Source: JAITVM01 sp031551135 (GTDB lineage: Bacteria > Bacillota > Clostridia > Lachnospirales > JAITVM01). Taken from it: DNA of 24,157 nt. The position numbers were made by a program, and so were the translations under genes. The notes under the pieces were generated by a model. The model did no database searches and was not told the origin of the DNA. It worked only from the letters and a program-made list of their open reading frames with translations. Below are positions 15,804 to 23,196 of this stretch, in pieces (position 1 is the first letter of the stretch; every line of letters starts with the position of its first letter). The stretch is taken from positions 1 to 24,157 of the forward strand of contig JAVBOA010000038.1 of the NCBI GenBank assembly GCA_031551135.1, read 5' to 3'.

Positions 15804-17429
15804 GTGATTACCATAAACAAATCCGATAAATCTAATAATGAATCCGTAATTCTTTTGTTAATAAACTTAATTTTGATTTCTGTTGTTTTTTTTGTGGGTT
15901 ATGAAAATTTTATTCAAAACGAATGGATTTTTCTTATCGTCATCGCTATAACCGCCATTACAACAACAATCTTATTTTTTAATATTCGCTATCACAATAA
16001 TATGAAAAGAATATTAAATAAAATCAACACTAAAATTCTTGATATTTCTGAAAATAAACAGCTTGATTTTTCGGCTGTAGGTACAGATGATGACCTTTTG
16101 CCATTTTATAATAATCTTAAAAAGCTTAATACTTGGGCAAACACAAAACAATCCTCTTATCAAGATATTTTAAAAATCGTAAATTCTGTTGCTCTAAATG
16201 TAAATTTAGACAAACTTTTAGATAGCATTTTGCCAAAACTTATCGATACCACAGACAGCAACTGCGGTGCGGTTTATTTAGTAAATAACGCTAACGGAAA
16301 ATTATCTTTGCGGACTTCTGTCGGATTCAGCAAAAATATTTACTCTGAATTCGATTTATCTTCCGAAGAAGGTTTTTTTGGATTTTCGTTTCAGGATAAA
16401 GAAATAAAAATAATGAAGGATGTTCCCGACGATACGGTTTATATAATGCGTACGTTTTTGGGAAAAATAAAGCCGCACAATATTATGTTCATCCCTATTA
16501 TTGATGATAACGAATTTATGGGGATAATCATTTTAGCCAGTATATATTCGTACACAAAAACACATCTTCAGCTTTTTGAAATCGTACGCTCGTATATCGG
16601 CGTATCGGTCAGCAACGCGCTTACTTTTGAACGCACAACAAGATTATCAAATGAGCTGAAATTTCAAAACAGGCTTGTGCAGGATTTAAACGATGATCTC
16701 GAAAAGAAAGTTTCGCAGCGGACATATTTTTTAAAAAATATTATCGATAATATGGATGATTTGGCTATTTACGCGATAGATAAAGATTTTCGGATAACCG
16801 CTTGGAACAAAGGTGCGGAAAAATTATTCGGAATCATATCCTCGGAGAGCATCGGAAAACCGATTGAACAGGTTTTTTCGTCCGGCGTTTTGAATTTAAA
16901 CGATGTTCGCCAAAAATTTGAAATAGTAAAATCCGAAAATAAAATCACCGAATCCAGTTGGCGCAAAAAAAAGGACGGAGATTTATATTACGCCGAATTT
17001 ACTTATTTTAAAATAATGGACGATGACGGTTCACTTTTGGGATATGCAAGTATTACGAAAGACCTTACCGAAACCCGAAAAGCCGACGACGCTCTTTGGC
17101 TTCAGCGCGGCCTTACGCAAAAAATATTGGACTCCTCGTCACGCGCCTTGGTTGTTACCGACTCTAAAGGTCAGATTGAACTTTTTAATAATAACGCTTG
17201 CCGGCTTTTAAAAACCTCTACGGTTTTCGGCAAAAAGATTTCCGATTTTTTTGATGACGAGAATGAGCTTTTGAATATTATTAAATATATTTCGCAGGGC
17301 AATCATATTGCCGATACAAAATTTTCTTTGAAAGACAAAGACGGCGAATTAGTTGTCCGAATCAACAGCCTTTACGACCGTTCCGAAATTACAATAAAAC
17401 TATTAATTCATTTATATGTACAAAAATAA
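15804..17429 (+). CDS. Membrane-bound GAF-PAS-PAS sensor without an output domain
   Basis: 541 residues. Two membrane helices (about 14-34 and 41-61) place the rest in the cytoplasm. A linker (62-125), GAF domain (about 128-275), a coiled coil (about 275-308), PAS 1 (about 308-425, ending ITKDLTETRKADDALW) and PAS 2 (about 438-530) follow. PAS 2 stops before its last strand: after VVRINSLYDRSEIT the sequence becomes KLLIHLYVQK and ends. No histidine kinase, GGDEF, EAL or phosphatase domain follows, and the other frames downstream show no remnant. It is probably a truncated sensor kinase or cyclase. The start is a GTG with a weak ribosome site; an in-frame stop at 15771 limits earlier starts. 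It follows the HD-GYP gene, suggesting a signalling context. Confidence 0.8.
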   Translation: MITINKSDKSNNESVILLLINLILISVVFFVGYENFIQNEWIFLIVIAITAITTTILFFNIRYHNNMKRILNKINTKILDISENKQLDFSAVGTDDDLLPFYNNLKKLNTWANTKQSSYQDILKIVNSVALNVNLDKLLDSILPKLIDTTDSNCGAVYLVNNANGKLSLRTSVGFSKNIYSEFDLSSEEGFFGFSFQDKEIKIMKDVPDDTVYIMRTFLGKIKPHNIMFIPIIDDNEFMGIIILASIYSYTKTHLQLFEIVRSYIGVSVSNALTFERTTRLSNELKFQNRLVQDLNDDLEKKVSQRTYFLKNIIDNMDDLAIYAIDKDFRITAWNKGAEKLFGIISSESIGKPIEQVFSSGVLNLNDVRQKFEIVKSENKITESSWRKKKDGDLYYAEFTYFKIMDDDGSLLGYASITKDLTETRKADDALWLQRGLTQKILDSSSRALVVTDSKGQIELFNNNACRLLKTSTVFGKKISDFFDDENELLNIIKYISQGNHIADTKFSLKDKDGELVVRINSLYDRSEITIKLLIHLYVQK

Positions 17430-17445
17430 ATTTTACTGCTATAAT
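17417..17445 (+). promoter_or_regulatory. Probable promoter of the ABC exporter leader
   Basis: TGTACA (17417-17422), 17-bp spacer and TATAAT (17440-17445). It overlaps the last codons of the sensor gene. The predicted start near 17452 gives a leader of about 255 nt before the first exporter gene. Confidence 0.6.
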
Positions 17446-17478
17446 TTAAATATATTTCTTGAAAGTTGAGGTGTCTTG

Positions 17479-17502
17479 ATGTCGGTTCTGTTTATCTGGT
17501 GA
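17479..17502 (+). CDS. Putative leader peptide MSVLFIW
   Basis: ATG TCG GTT CTG TTT ATC TGG TGA encodes MSVLFIW. GAGGTG (17468-17473), fully complementary to the 16S anti-Shine-Dalgarno, lies 5 nt before the ATG, better placed than that of many real genes here. It opens the long leader of the ABC exporter, as regulatory leader peptides do. The sequence matches no leader peptide that I know. Confidence 0.55.
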   Translation: MSVLFIW

Positions 17503-17630
17503 AAAAATTTAAATTATTTGAAAAGGGTTATTTTTACAAAAACAATACCTGTTTTTTATGTGCCCTTTAAAATACACCGATAACAGAATGCTTTAAGACT
17601 TTCAACAAAAATACTTTTGTGAAATCCTTT

Positions 17631-17693
17631 GCCCGCAGGAGCAATCTGCACTTTTTTTGGTGTATTGCGTCTATGCGGGCTATTATATTTTTT
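17631..17693 (+). terminator. Terminator-like hairpin in the ABC exporter leader
   Basis: GCCCGCA/TGCGGGC (17631-17637 with 17674-17680), GCAAT/ATTGC (17641-17645 with 17664-17668) and GCAC/GTGT (17648-17651 with 17660-17663) stack around a T-rich loop and small internal loops. TATTATATTTTTT follows, ending directly at the GGAGG of the next gene. It would stop transcription before the exporter genes unless disrupted. Confidence 0.7.
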
Positions 17694-17706
17694 GGAGGAT
17701 TTTCAA

Positions 17707-18696
17707 TTGAGTCAAATTATTTATACAAATAAATTAACTAAAGAATACAAACGTTTCAAAAAAGACCCCGGATTAAAAGGCAGTATTAAATCTCTTTTCA
17801 AGCGTCAATTCATCAGCAAAACCGCTGTTTCCGATTTCGATTTGAATATCGAACAAGGTGAATTTGTGGGAATGATCGGACCAAACGGCGCAGGTAAAAC
17901 CAGCCTTGTGAAAATGCTGACCGGAATCATCGCTCCGACAAGCGGAGAAATTTCAGTTCTGGGATATTATCCTAATAAATTGGAAAATTCGTTCAAGAAA
18001 CAATACGCTGTCGTGATGGGACAAAAATCTCAGCTTATTTTCGATATGACTTCCGCCGATACATTTCTGCTTTTTAAAGAAATGTACGAAATTCCGGATT
18101 CCGTTTACCGCCGCAATCTCGCGATTTTTACTGAGCTTTTTGAAGCAGGGGAATATTTGAATATGCAGGTTCGGACGCTTTCGCTCGGTCAGCGCATGAA
18201 AATGGAATTGATAACCGCATTATTGCATAACCCGAAAGTCCTATTTCTCGACGAACCAACTATAGGGCTGGACGCACCGGCGCAAAGGCAAATCCGAGAG
18301 TTTTTAAAAGAAGTAAACAGCCGAAACGGTACGACGATTTTGCTTACGTCGCATTATATGGAAGATGTTCGAAGCCTTTGTCCCCGAAGCATTGTAATCA
18401 ATAACGGCTGTAAAATCTATGACGGAGAAACGAATGCGCTATTCGATTCATATCAAACTCATAAAAAAATATCCATCCAATTTGAGAACATAACCGATTT
18501 TAAGATTCCGCCGAATTGCTCGCTTCTCGAATCTTCTTCACACAAAGCCGTGCTCATGGTGCCAAAAGAAGAAAATCGGATTATTCTTGAAAGAATTATG
18601 AGAGAATACCGCCTGAAAGATATTTCTGTTGAGGAAGAAGATATCGGAGTCGTGGTAGAAAAAATTTATAAAAGCCGGGCGGTGGCTGAAAAATGA
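17707..18696 (+). CDS. ABC-2 type exporter, ATP-binding protein
   Basis: A single ABC domain of DrrA-like type followed by a C-terminal extension, 329 residues from the chosen start. Walker A GPNGAGKT (58-65), signature LSLGQ (158-162) and Walker B LFLDEP (179-184) followed by the IGLD D-loop region are intact, so it should hydrolyse ATP. The open frame begins at 17629 inside the leader hairpin, but TTG 17707 has GGAGG 8 nt upstream, and the protein then begins MSQIIYTNKLTKEY, as such proteins normally do. The stop overlaps the start of the first permease gene by 4 bp, so translation is coupled. It powers export by the two permeases that follow; the substrate is unknown, possibly a drug or lipid-like compound. 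Confidence 0.93.
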   Translation: MSQIIYTNKLTKEYKRFKKDPGLKGSIKSLFKRQFISKTAVSDFDLNIEQGEFVGMIGPNGAGKTSLVKMLTGIIAPTSGEISVLGYYPNKLENSFKKQYAVVMGQKSQLIFDMTSADTFLLFKEMYEIPDSVYRRNLAIFTELFEAGEYLNMQVRTLSLGQRMKMELITALLHNPKVLFLDEPTIGLDAPAQRQIREFLKEVNSRNGTTILLTSHYMEDVRSLCPRSIVINNGCKIYDGETNALFDSYQTHKKISIQFENITDFKIPPNCSLLESSSHKAVLMVPKEENRIILERIMREYRLKDISVEEEDIGVVVEKIYKSRAVAEK

Positions 18697-19487
18697 AAAA
18701 ATATTTAGAAATTTTGCGTTTGAGTTTTAAAACTCAGATAGTATGGCGTTTTGATGTCACCATGACAATGCTCGCCACAATCGGGCGCATTATGGCGGCT
18801 TGGATTTTATGGAGGGCGGCTTTTGACGGCGAAGAATATATCAGCTCTTTTAATTTTGATTCGATGCTGTCATATTATATCATAGCTTCTTTCCTTATTT
18901 CTCTGGATATATCAACCCGAATCAGCGCTGAAATCGCCTATTTAATCAGAGAAGGCGGTTTTTCAAAGCATATGATTATGCCGGTTAATCCTATCGGTTA
19001 TTTCGGTTTTTCGGTTGCCGGTGAGTCTCTGTTTCATTTTGGATTCAGCTTGATTGCGGCATTTGCCTGCACATTTTTATTTAAAATAAATATTGTTTTA
19101 AACACAAATATTGTTCAAATATTAGTTGTCGTTTTTATGATTTTTTTGGGGCTTTTATTTATGGTTAGTTTTCATTGCTTTCTTGGAATGCTTGCGTTTA
19201 AATTTATCAGCATTAATAGTTTTTTGTTCGCCGCAAACAGCATTATTAGCTTTATGACCGGTGCGCTTGTGCCGTTGGCTCTGCTTCCGGATTGGATAAA
19301 AAATATTATGCGGCTTTTTCCGTTTTATTATGTGACCTACGCTCCGGCTATGCTTCTAAGCGGGCAGTATGACGAAAATGCAATAAGCGGAATTATTATA
19401 ATCGCTATCTGGACAGCGGCTTTACTGATACTCAGCCAATTCACTTATAATAAATTGAGAGTTCAATATGACGGGGTGGGTATATGA
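18693..19487 (+). CDS. ABC-2 type exporter, permease 1
   Basis: A 264-residue membrane protein with about six hydrophobic helices and a short charged N terminus (KKYLEILRLSFKTQIVWRFD). The pattern YLIREGGFSKHMIMPVNPIG after the second helix and PLALLPDW before a late helix match the ABC-2 permeases of the DUF990-type pair. The ATG overlaps the ATPase stop (ATGA) and its own stop overlaps the next gene. It probably forms a heterodimer with permease 2. All transport parts are present: one ATPase and two permeases. Confidence 0.88.
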   Translation: MKKYLEILRLSFKTQIVWRFDVTMTMLATIGRIMAAWILWRAAFDGEEYISSFNFDSMLSYYIIASFLISLDISTRISAEIAYLIREGGFSKHMIMPVNPIGYFGFSVAGESLFHFGFSLIAAFACTFLFKINIVLNTNIVQILVVVFMIFLGLLFMVSFHCFLGMLAFKFISINSFLFAANSIISFMTGALVPLALLPDWIKNIMRLFPFYYVTYAPAMLLSGQYDENAISGIIIIAIWTAALLILSQFTYNKLRVQYDGVGI

Positions 19488-20275
19488 GAAAAAATTTACG
19501 ATTTATTTGGCTTCTTATGAAATATAAATTCAGCCGCATGATGATGTACCGCGCCGATTTTCTTTCGGTATTTATAAATGACGGAATACTTTTTATCGTT
19601 CAATTACTTGCTTTTGAAACGATTTATTCTCAAGTAGGAAGTATAGGCGGCTGGAATCGTGGACAGATGATTATTTTCGTCGGAACATTTTCCATAATCA
19701 ACGCTCTGAATATGTTAATTTATTTCTTCGGAATCTTGGATATTCCCGGAAAGATTAAGCGCGGCGACCTCGACCAATATCTCACAAAACCGATAAACCC
19801 GTTATTGCGTTTGACTTTTGAAAGTATCGACGTTGGCTCTTTGCCCTTGGTTTTTATGAGCGTTTTAATTGTTGTTTACGGCGTTTCGATTTCCGGTCTT
19901 GAAGTCTCTTTTAATACCGCCGTCGGTTACACTCTGCTGGTTCTTTTGATGACTTTGCTTTATTACGATATGGAATTAATAATACGCACAATGTCTTTTT
20001 TTGTTATTTCCGCAAACGGAATCTCGAAAATCGAAGAACAGCTTCTTGATTTAAATTTCAAAATCCCCGGCGTATTGTATAAAGGATTTTTTAAATTCCT
20101 GTTCTACTTTATACTTCCGTATGGAATTATGTCAACTGTGCCGACGCAATTTTTAACAAAAAGCATTTCTTCCCCCGAAATTCTGACTGCGGCCGCCACG
20201 GCCGTTGCGTTTACTCTATTTACGCTTTATTTTTGGAAATTCGGCTTGAAGCATTATAAAAGCGCAAGCAGTTAA
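19484..20275 (+). CDS. ABC-2 type exporter, permease 2
   Basis: A 263-residue membrane protein with about six helices, starting RKNLRFIWLLMKYKFSRMMM and containing GKIKRGDLDQYLTKPINPL, the counterpart of the LIREGGFSKHMIMPVNP motif of permease 1. The two permeases are therefore distant paralogues that likely pair in the membrane. The ATG overlaps the previous stop by 4 bp. A terminator follows at 20296-20336, closing the operon. Confidence 0.88.
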   Translation: MRKNLRFIWLLMKYKFSRMMMYRADFLSVFINDGILFIVQLLAFETIYSQVGSIGGWNRGQMIIFVGTFSIINALNMLIYFFGILDIPGKIKRGDLDQYLTKPINPLLRLTFESIDVGSLPLVFMSVLIVVYGVSISGLEVSFNTAVGYTLLVLLMTLLYYDMELIIRTMSFFVISANGISKIEEQLLDLNFKIPGVLYKGFFKFLFYFILPYGIMSTVPTQFLTKSISSPEILTAAATAVAFTLFTLYFWKFGLKHYKSASS

Positions 20276-20295
20276 ATATTTTCTTAAAACACTCA

Positions 20296-20336
20296 AAAAA
20301 AGCCTCCTGAATTTTATTAATCCAAGAGGCTTTTTT
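20296..20336 (+). terminator. Rho-independent terminator of the ABC exporter operon
   Basis: AAAAAAGCCTC (20296-20306) pairs with GAGGCTTTTTT (20326-20336) across a 19-nt loop. The other part of the 20276-20576 gap holds foldback copy D and otherwise nothing I can identify. Confidence 0.85.
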
Positions 20337-20419
20337 ATTTTCTTAGTCCGTGCTATAAAAATTTTGCACAGGCTATTTATCGTCTGCTAAATTCCCATGA
20401 TTATTCAAAATTCAGTCAA

Positions 20420-20463
20420 TACTATTTTCATTTTTTTCTATCCTTTATAATGAAAACAGTATA
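20420..20463 (+). repeat. Foldback repeat, short form (copy D)
   Basis: A 44-bp element with ATACTATTTTCATT and AATGAAAACAGTAT ends (one mismatch) and a CTATCCTTTAT core identical to that of the long copy at 24042. It lies between the convergent ABC exporter and partner-switching operons. Confidence 0.88.
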
Positions 20464-20576
20464 AGCAGAAAAAGCATATTTATGGCAATAAATACATTTC
20501 CGCTTTATCGAAATTTCAATAAGATCTTAGCTTTATCATTCGAAGTCTTAAGTATAACTTAAAATTTTTTATAATG

Positions 20577-21740
20577 TCACATTTTCAAAATAACAATGCT
20601 AACATCATCCAAATTGAGTTTTTCCGCGCCGGTGGCGTTTAGATTGCAGAAATTATTCAGTATATTATTACCGATTTCATCTACCGAATCCAATTCCACA
20701 GATTCCAAAAGCAAATCCTTGAGTTTTGTCAAAAACTCTTCCGGATGCTCTTTGTAAAAATTATCAGAAAGCCCGTCTGTATATAATAATAATAAATCAC
20801 CCTTATTGTAATCCAAAGTTTTGAATTCATATTCGGAGTCCTGCATGATTCCGATAGGCATACCTTTACTTTCCAAATCTCTGGTTTCCTGCTTTGCGCT
20901 GTCTACATACACCGGCCAAGATTGCCCCGCGTTAGAATAAAATATTTTCGAATTAACAGTATCAACAACGGCATAAAAAACGCATGAAAACATTTCATTT
21001 GCGTTTTCGAAAACTTTACAGAATTGATTATTCATATTAAATAAAAGCTGGTCAGGATTTAGATAATTGTTTGCAAGATTTTTAAACATCAGGCTCATCA
21101 TAGAAGTCAAAAGCGCCGCAGAAATCCCATGTCCGGAAACATCGCCGACAATCACGCCGAATACATTTTCTTTCAATTCAACAATATCGTAAAAATCCCC
21201 TCCAATATCCAAAGCCGGAAGATACATAGAATAAAACGTCACATCATTTTTTGTAAAATTAAAATTCTTTATTAATGAACGCTGAACATCTTTGCCCATT
21301 TTCAGTTGAAGGTCCAAAATTTTGTTTTTTTCCTGTAATTCATAATAATTTATAGATAATTGTCTGACCAAATGTTTAACCCTTAAAAGCGATTTTACTT
21401 TCGATATCAAAACAAGTGAATCGGAGTTTTTTTCAACAAAGTCATCTGCGCCGACCTCGATCGCCATCGATGTTGTTTCCTTTGTTTCCAAGGATGTCAT
21501 AAATAAAACCAAAGTATATTTTGTCTCGTCGCTTTCTTTAATTCTGCGGCAAACTTCGAAACCACTCATATCAGATAACTCTGTCTCTAAAATAATCAAA
21601 TCCGGCGTGAAAAATTTAGCTGTATTCAGTCCAAAAAGTCCGGTATCGGCAGTCAAAACTTCATATCCATAGTAGCTGAGGCGCTTGCTTAGAAGATCTA
21701 AAGTTTGGGGCGAGCTATCCATAATAAGTATTTTATCCAC
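20577..21740 (-). CDS. Response-regulator-like protein with PP2C (SpoIIE/RsbU-type) phosphatase domain
   Basis: 387 residues. The receiver-like domain (1-120) has the normal fold pattern, but the phosphate-accepting Asp is Glu52 (PDLIILETELSDMSG), and the usual acidic pair near the N terminus is reduced to Asp8 (ILIMDSS); Thr and Lys of the active site remain. A coiled coil (about 125-160) leads to a PP2C domain (about 170-387) with GGDFYD, GDVSGHG, YSNAGQSWP, TDGLSDN and LDDVSIVIL, all metal-site motifs intact. It probably dephosphorylates the STAS protein encoded three genes upstream. The start is GTG 21740 with AAGGTG upstream, one base after the previous stop. A Glu at the phosphosite may lock the receiver in one state. 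Confidence 0.9.
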   Translation of the reverse strand: MDKILIMDSSPQTLDLLSKRLSYYGYEVLTADTGLFGLNTAKFFTPDLIILETELSDMSGFEVCRRIKESDETKYTLVLFMTSLETKETTSMAIEVGADDFVEKNSDSLVLISKVKSLLRVKHLVRQLSINYYELQEKNKILDLQLKMGKDVQRSLIKNFNFTKNDVTFYSMYLPALDIGGDFYDIVELKENVFGVIVGDVSGHGISAALLTSMMSLMFKNLANNYLNPDQLLFNMNNQFCKVFENANEMFSCVFYAVVDTVNSKIFYSNAGQSWPVYVDSAKQETRDLESKGMPIGIMQDSEYEFKTLDYNKGDLLLLYTDGLSDNFYKEHPEEFLTKLKDLLLESVELDSVDEIGNNILNNFCNLNATGAEKLNLDDVSIVILKM

Positions 21741-21741
21741 A

Positions 21742-22152
21742 TCAATTCACCTTTTTTTGAAACTTAATAGTATTTCCCTGCGGATTGAACGAAATCGTGT
21801 CCGATAACGAACAAACAAGTTTCATCCCCCTTCCGCTTTCCTTAAATAAAGAAGCCTCTGTCTCAAAATTATTCATACAATTAATATAATCAAAACCCGG
21901 GCCTTGATCCGAAACAATCGCATAAACATAATCGTCATTAATCTCTATATAAACATCAACTGATTTATCTTTATCATTTTTATTTCCATGAATAACAGCG
22001 TTACATAAAAGTTCGCTAAAAATCAGCCTAAATTCGGTTTTGTTTTCCAATGACATATCAGGGATAGTGTTTGATAAAAAAAACGATATGTCGTTGATCA
22101 CAGGTTTTACCTTATTAAGCTCAGATTGAAAAGTTTTTCTGAACTTACGCAT
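21742..22152 (-). CDS. RsbW/SpoIIAB-like serine kinase, intact ATP site
   Basis: 136 residues, a single HATPase_c_2 domain. The N box SELLCNAVIHGN (46-57, Glu47, Asn51), the G1 box DQGPG (82-86) and the G2 box GRGMKL (107-112) are all present, so it should bind ATP and can plausibly phosphorylate the STAS protein. GGAGGG precedes the ATG and only 2 bp separate it from the previous stop. No sigma factor gene accompanies it, so its target may be encoded elsewhere or may not be a sigma factor. Confidence 0.88.
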   Translation of the reverse strand: MRKFRKTFQSELNKVKPVINDISFFLSNTIPDMSLENKTEFRLIFSELLCNAVIHGNKNDKDKSVDVYIEINDDYVYAIVSDQGPGFDYINCMNNFETEASLFKESGRGMKLVCSLSDTISFNPQGNTIKFQKKVN

Positions 22153-22154
22153 CT

Positions 22155-22583
22155 TTATCCCTCCAATTTTTCTAAAATATTCTCCTTTTTAGATTTTGTA
22201 AGTTTAAGGGATATAAGTTTATTATTAATTATTTCAACATCCAAATTATCTACCAGAGCCTTTAAAACCATAAGGCTCATTTCGTTTTCAAAATCCACAA
22301 ACTCGACAGACTCAATCAATTTTATAATTATTTCTATAGATTCTTTTTTTAAATCAAATTTAATTTTAAATGAATTATCGACCGCTGCTTCTTTCGGTAT
22401 TTTTTTTATTATAAAAGTGCAGGCTTCCGATACAGCCGATTTTATATCTTCGATACAATCTATTTCAAATCCCATACGGTAGGCTAAACTGGAAGCGGTC
22501 AGCCTAACGGCGGAAACATAAGCCGCGTTTATTGGCAGGGTAAGTTCAATATTTTCATGATTACTGTCAATTTGCATTTTCAT
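22155..22583 (-). CDS. RsbW-like protein with degraded ATP site
   Basis: 142 residues. The N-terminal half is clearly RsbW-like: PINAAYVSAVRLTASSLAYR, then CIEDIKSAVSEACT. Where RsbW proteins continue with the N-box Asn (EACTN), this protein has Phe57, and the DxGxG and GxGL boxes are absent. The C-terminal half keeps length and helix pattern (MSLMVLKALVDNLDVEII). It therefore probably cannot bind ATP or phosphorylate, but may still bind a STAS protein or target as a pseudokinase. It overlaps the STAS gene by 17 bp. Two ATGs are possible (22583 or 22577); AGGGGTG lies just upstream of the first, so the second has better spacing. Confidence 0.82.
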   Translation of the reverse strand: MKMQIDSNHENIELTLPINAAYVSAVRLTASSLAYRMGFEIDCIEDIKSAVSEACTFIIKKIPKEAAVDNSFKIKFDLKKESIEIIIKLIESVEFVDFENEMSLMVLKALVDNLDVEIINNKLISLKLTKSKKENILEKLEG

Positions 22584-22899
22584 TCACCCCTATAATAAAT
22601 ACTTTGTCGAGATTCGTGATTCTGAAAAGTTTCAGCAGGTTTGGTTTTAAATTATTAATAAAAATATCCCCGCCGCTTTGTTTTACATTTTTTAAAACCC
22701 CAACAAGCGCCCCAAGTGCCGTAGAATCAATAAATGTAAGCTTTTCACAATTTAAATATAAATTCTTCCCTTTGTCGTTCATCAAACCGATTAGCGTTGA
22801 TTTCAACTGTTCCGAATTGAAAATATCAATTTCGCCGTCCATTTCAACATCCCAACCGTTTTTCTCGCTGTCAAAATTTGAACCGATAGAAAATTCCAT
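22567..22899 (-). CDS. STAS-domain anti-sigma factor antagonist (RsbV/SpoIIAA-like)
   Basis: 110 residues forming one STAS domain. DGEIDIFNSEQLKSTL is the typical N-terminal half, and FIDSTALGALVG carries the phosphorylatable Ser59. In partner switching the unphosphorylated form binds the RsbW-like protein and frees its target; phosphorylation by the kinase reverses this and a PP2C phosphatase resets it. All three activities are encoded in this operon. TAGGAGG precedes the ATG. The gene leads the operon, with a promoter at 22924-22951. Confidence 0.92.
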   Translation of the reverse strand: MEFSIGSNFDSEKNGWDVEMDGEIDIFNSEQLKSTLIGLMNDKGKNLYLNCEKLTFIDSTALGALVGVLKNVKQSGGDIFINNLKPNLLKLFRITNLDKVFIIGVNENAN

Positions 22900-22923
22900 G
22901 CTTTTTTCCTCCTACATTCTTAT

Positions 22924-22951
22924 TTTATAACAATTTTTAAAGCATATTCAA
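22924..22951 (-). promoter_or_regulatory. Probable promoter of the partner-switching operon
   Basis: On the minus strand TTGAAT (plus 22946-22951), 16-bp spacer and TATAAA (plus 22924-22929). Transcription would start near 22917, leaving a short leader before TAGGAGG. Confidence 0.5.
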
Positions 22952-22956
22952 AAACA

Positions 22957-22989
22957 GGTTGATTTTATGTTTACAAAAAAAATCAAACC
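22957..22989 (-). promoter_or_regulatory. Inverted repeat upstream of the partner-switching operon promoter
   Basis: On the minus strand GGTTTGATTTT and AAAATCAACC form an inverted repeat around an 11-12 nt centre, just upstream of the -35 site. The outer arm and flank (plus strand AAAAAATCAAACC then CTATA) match those of the repeat at 7793-7812 at about 18 of 19 positions. Upstream to 23120 I see only AT-rich DNA. Confidence 0.45.
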
Positions 22990-23126
22990 ACTATAAAGAT
23001 AATTTCATTATACACCAACAGACTAAATTTTAACATATTAAAATCAAACTCTTCATATATTTTTCCAGAACAAATTTCGTTGTTTTGTAGTATTATAATT
23101 GTTTGGACATTAATTTCATTACACTA

Positions 23127-23155
23127 TTGTTCAAAAAAAATCTTCGTGCTATAGT
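23127..23155 (+). promoter_or_regulatory. Possible extended -10 promoter of pheA
   Basis: TGCTATAGT (23147-23155) is an extended -10 element; a weak TTGTTC (23127-23132) lies 17 bp upstream. Confidence 0.4.
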
Positions 23156-23196
23156 TATTTCATAATAAAATTATTTCAGCATAAAAGGTGAAAACA

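Larger units (their letters stand above)
17452..17706 (+). promoter_or_regulatory. Attenuator-like 5' leader of the ABC exporter operon
   Basis: In order: a ribosome binding site and 7-codon ORF (17468-17502); a hairpin closed by AAAGGG (17522-17527) and CCCTTT (17563-17568) with ACAAAAAC/GTTTTT above it; ACTTTCAA (17598-17605), which can instead pair with TTGAAAGT (17459-17466) next to the ORF's ribosome site; a small ACAAAA/TTTTGT hairpin (17605-17620); and a large terminator-like hairpin (17631-17680) with a U-run ending just before GGAGG. The arrangement fits ribosome-controlled attenuation, but no inducer is known. Confidence 0.6.

Noticed and set aside
17023..17211. A 62-codon frame inside the sensor gene that might indicate a frameshifted output domain
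   Set aside because: It overlaps the intact PAS domains in another frame and shows no kinase or cyclase motif.
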